A stretch of DNA of 6,706 nucleotides from Candidatus Peregrinibacteria bacterium (GTDB lineage Bacteria; Patescibacteriota; Gracilibacteria; UBA1369). A model generated the notes under the pieces. The model made no database searches. It had not been told where the DNA came from and saw only the letters and a program-made list of their open reading frames with translations. Where the stretch lies: NCBI GenBank assembly GCA_014728765.1, contig WJLA01000045.1:1-6706 (forward strand). Direction: 5' to 3'. Below are positions 6,210 to 6,706 of the stretch, piece after piece (positions within the stretch are counted from its first letter, which is position 1; the number at the start of each line of letters is the position of its first letter). The position numbers were made by a program, and so were the translations under genes.

Positions 6210-6706
6210 TCATTGAATGTCCGAAATTACCAAATCTGCAAAAACACTTAGAGAAAAATGGTTTTTATTCATATTTGGATTTTGACAAAATCACTGAAAA
6301 CTATCGCAAAGAATTATATTCAATATGTGACTCCGATCATAAAAGCGCATTTTATTTGCCAAAAAAATGGGAGGAAATTTCTGGTTTTGGGAAAAAAAGA
6401 AACATTATAATTGCAGAGTTAAGTGAATATTTTTTAAGGTTATATAATGTTGAAATAATTAACCCAAAAAAATATACCATACTCAATAATCAGAAATTCA
6501 ATTTTTTACATAAAACAAGTTCAACCAAAGAAGAGTTATTAAATAATATAAAAAAACAAATTGATGCCTTTATACCCGACGAAAACAAAAAAAAACATAT
6601 GGATTTTGTACTTGTAGTTGCTCATGCCATCAATTTCAAGAAAAGAAAAAATAATAGATATGATGGATTATTCAATAATCTGGATAAAATGAAAGGAATG
6701 GAACCA
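6206..6706 (+). CDS. Second hexokinase-like protein, probably non-catalytic (3' end outside window)
   Basis: The first 167 codons of a gene that runs off the window. Its ATG overlaps the trehalase stop (ATGA at 6206-6209), which indicates translational coupling, and AAAAAG just upstream is at best a weak ribosome site. It is a paralogue of the 432-residue protein at 3702. Shared features include KNGFYxxL near residues 17-24, KWEEISGFG (54-62, SWKEIDSYG in the paralogue), then a strand into ELxxxFLRLY (71-80, ELGGTFLKLF in the paralogue, at the same residue numbers). The phosphate-1 GGT is replaced by Ser-Glu-Tyr at 73-75, and the FTFP sugar-binding segment becomes VVAH at 137-140. The Thr of the next motif becomes Asn (NN at 157-158). 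With phosphate- and sugar-binding residues gone, this is probably a pseudokinase, perhaps a regulatory or structural partner of the first protein. The catalytic Asp region is outside the window. The reading frame stays open throughout, so it is not an obvious pseudogene. Confidence 0.75.
   Translation, partial: MIIECPKLPNLQKHLEKNGFYSYLDFDKITENYRKELYSICDSDHKSAFYLPKKWEEISGFGKKRNIIIAELSEYFLRLYNVEIINPKKYTILNNQKFNFLHKTSSTKEELLNNIKKQIDAFIPDENKKKHMDFVLVVAHAINFKKRKNNRYDGLFNNLDKMKGMEP

Noticed and set aside
6004..6216. Plus-strand frame overlapping the trehalase C-terminus
   Set aside because: The trehalase frame carries signature residues to its end (EKYNV, GGFGWTN). The alternative frame is a shadow.
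1..6706. tRNA or rRNA genes, CRISPR repeats, insertion-sequence ends, or phage genes
   Set aside because: None was seen on either strand; coding regions account for nearly the whole window.

Overview
The window comes from an AT-rich bacterial genome (roughly one third G+C by eye). It uses the ordinary code: about 1900 codons in three complete genes contain no in-frame TGA, and TGA serves as a stop at 6207-6209. None of the four visible starts has a strong Shine-Dalgarno sequence. Lys, Asn and Ile codons are very common. The organism cannot be named from this alone. A low-GC bacterium of a poorly sampled lineage fits, but that is inference. No tRNA, rRNA, CRISPR array, insertion sequence or phage gene is visible.

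Layout. Positions 1-350 (+) hold the C-terminal ATP-binding domain of a sensor histidine kinase. Its stop codon directly abuts the stop of a convergent 1077-residue DEAH-box RNA helicase of the HrpA family (351-3584, minus). A 117-base divergent intergenic region (3585-3701) carries a candidate promoter for each direction and an inverted repeat over the plus-strand -10 box. From 3702 a compact plus-strand operon runs off the window end. It encodes a 432-residue hexokinase-fold protein, a 399-residue compact GH37 trehalase-like glycosidase (9-base gap), and the first 167 residues of a second hexokinase-like protein (ATGA overlap).

How the genes fit together. The three operon genes suggest a cytoplasmic pathway in which a trehalose-like disaccharide is hydrolysed to glucose and the glucose is then phosphorylated. 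Two things make it unusual. The kinases resemble the eukaryotic-type hexokinase family rather than bacterial ROK or Glk glucokinases. The two hexokinase-like proteins are clear paralogues, but the second has lost the phosphate-binding GGT motif and the Ser/Thr of the sugar-binding FSFP motif, so it looks like a non-catalytic partner. The glycosidase keeps both catalytic carboxylates of GH37 but differs at several substrate-contacting positions, so its exact substrate is open. This operon is the most interesting part of the window. The helicase and histidine kinase appear to be unrelated neighbours.
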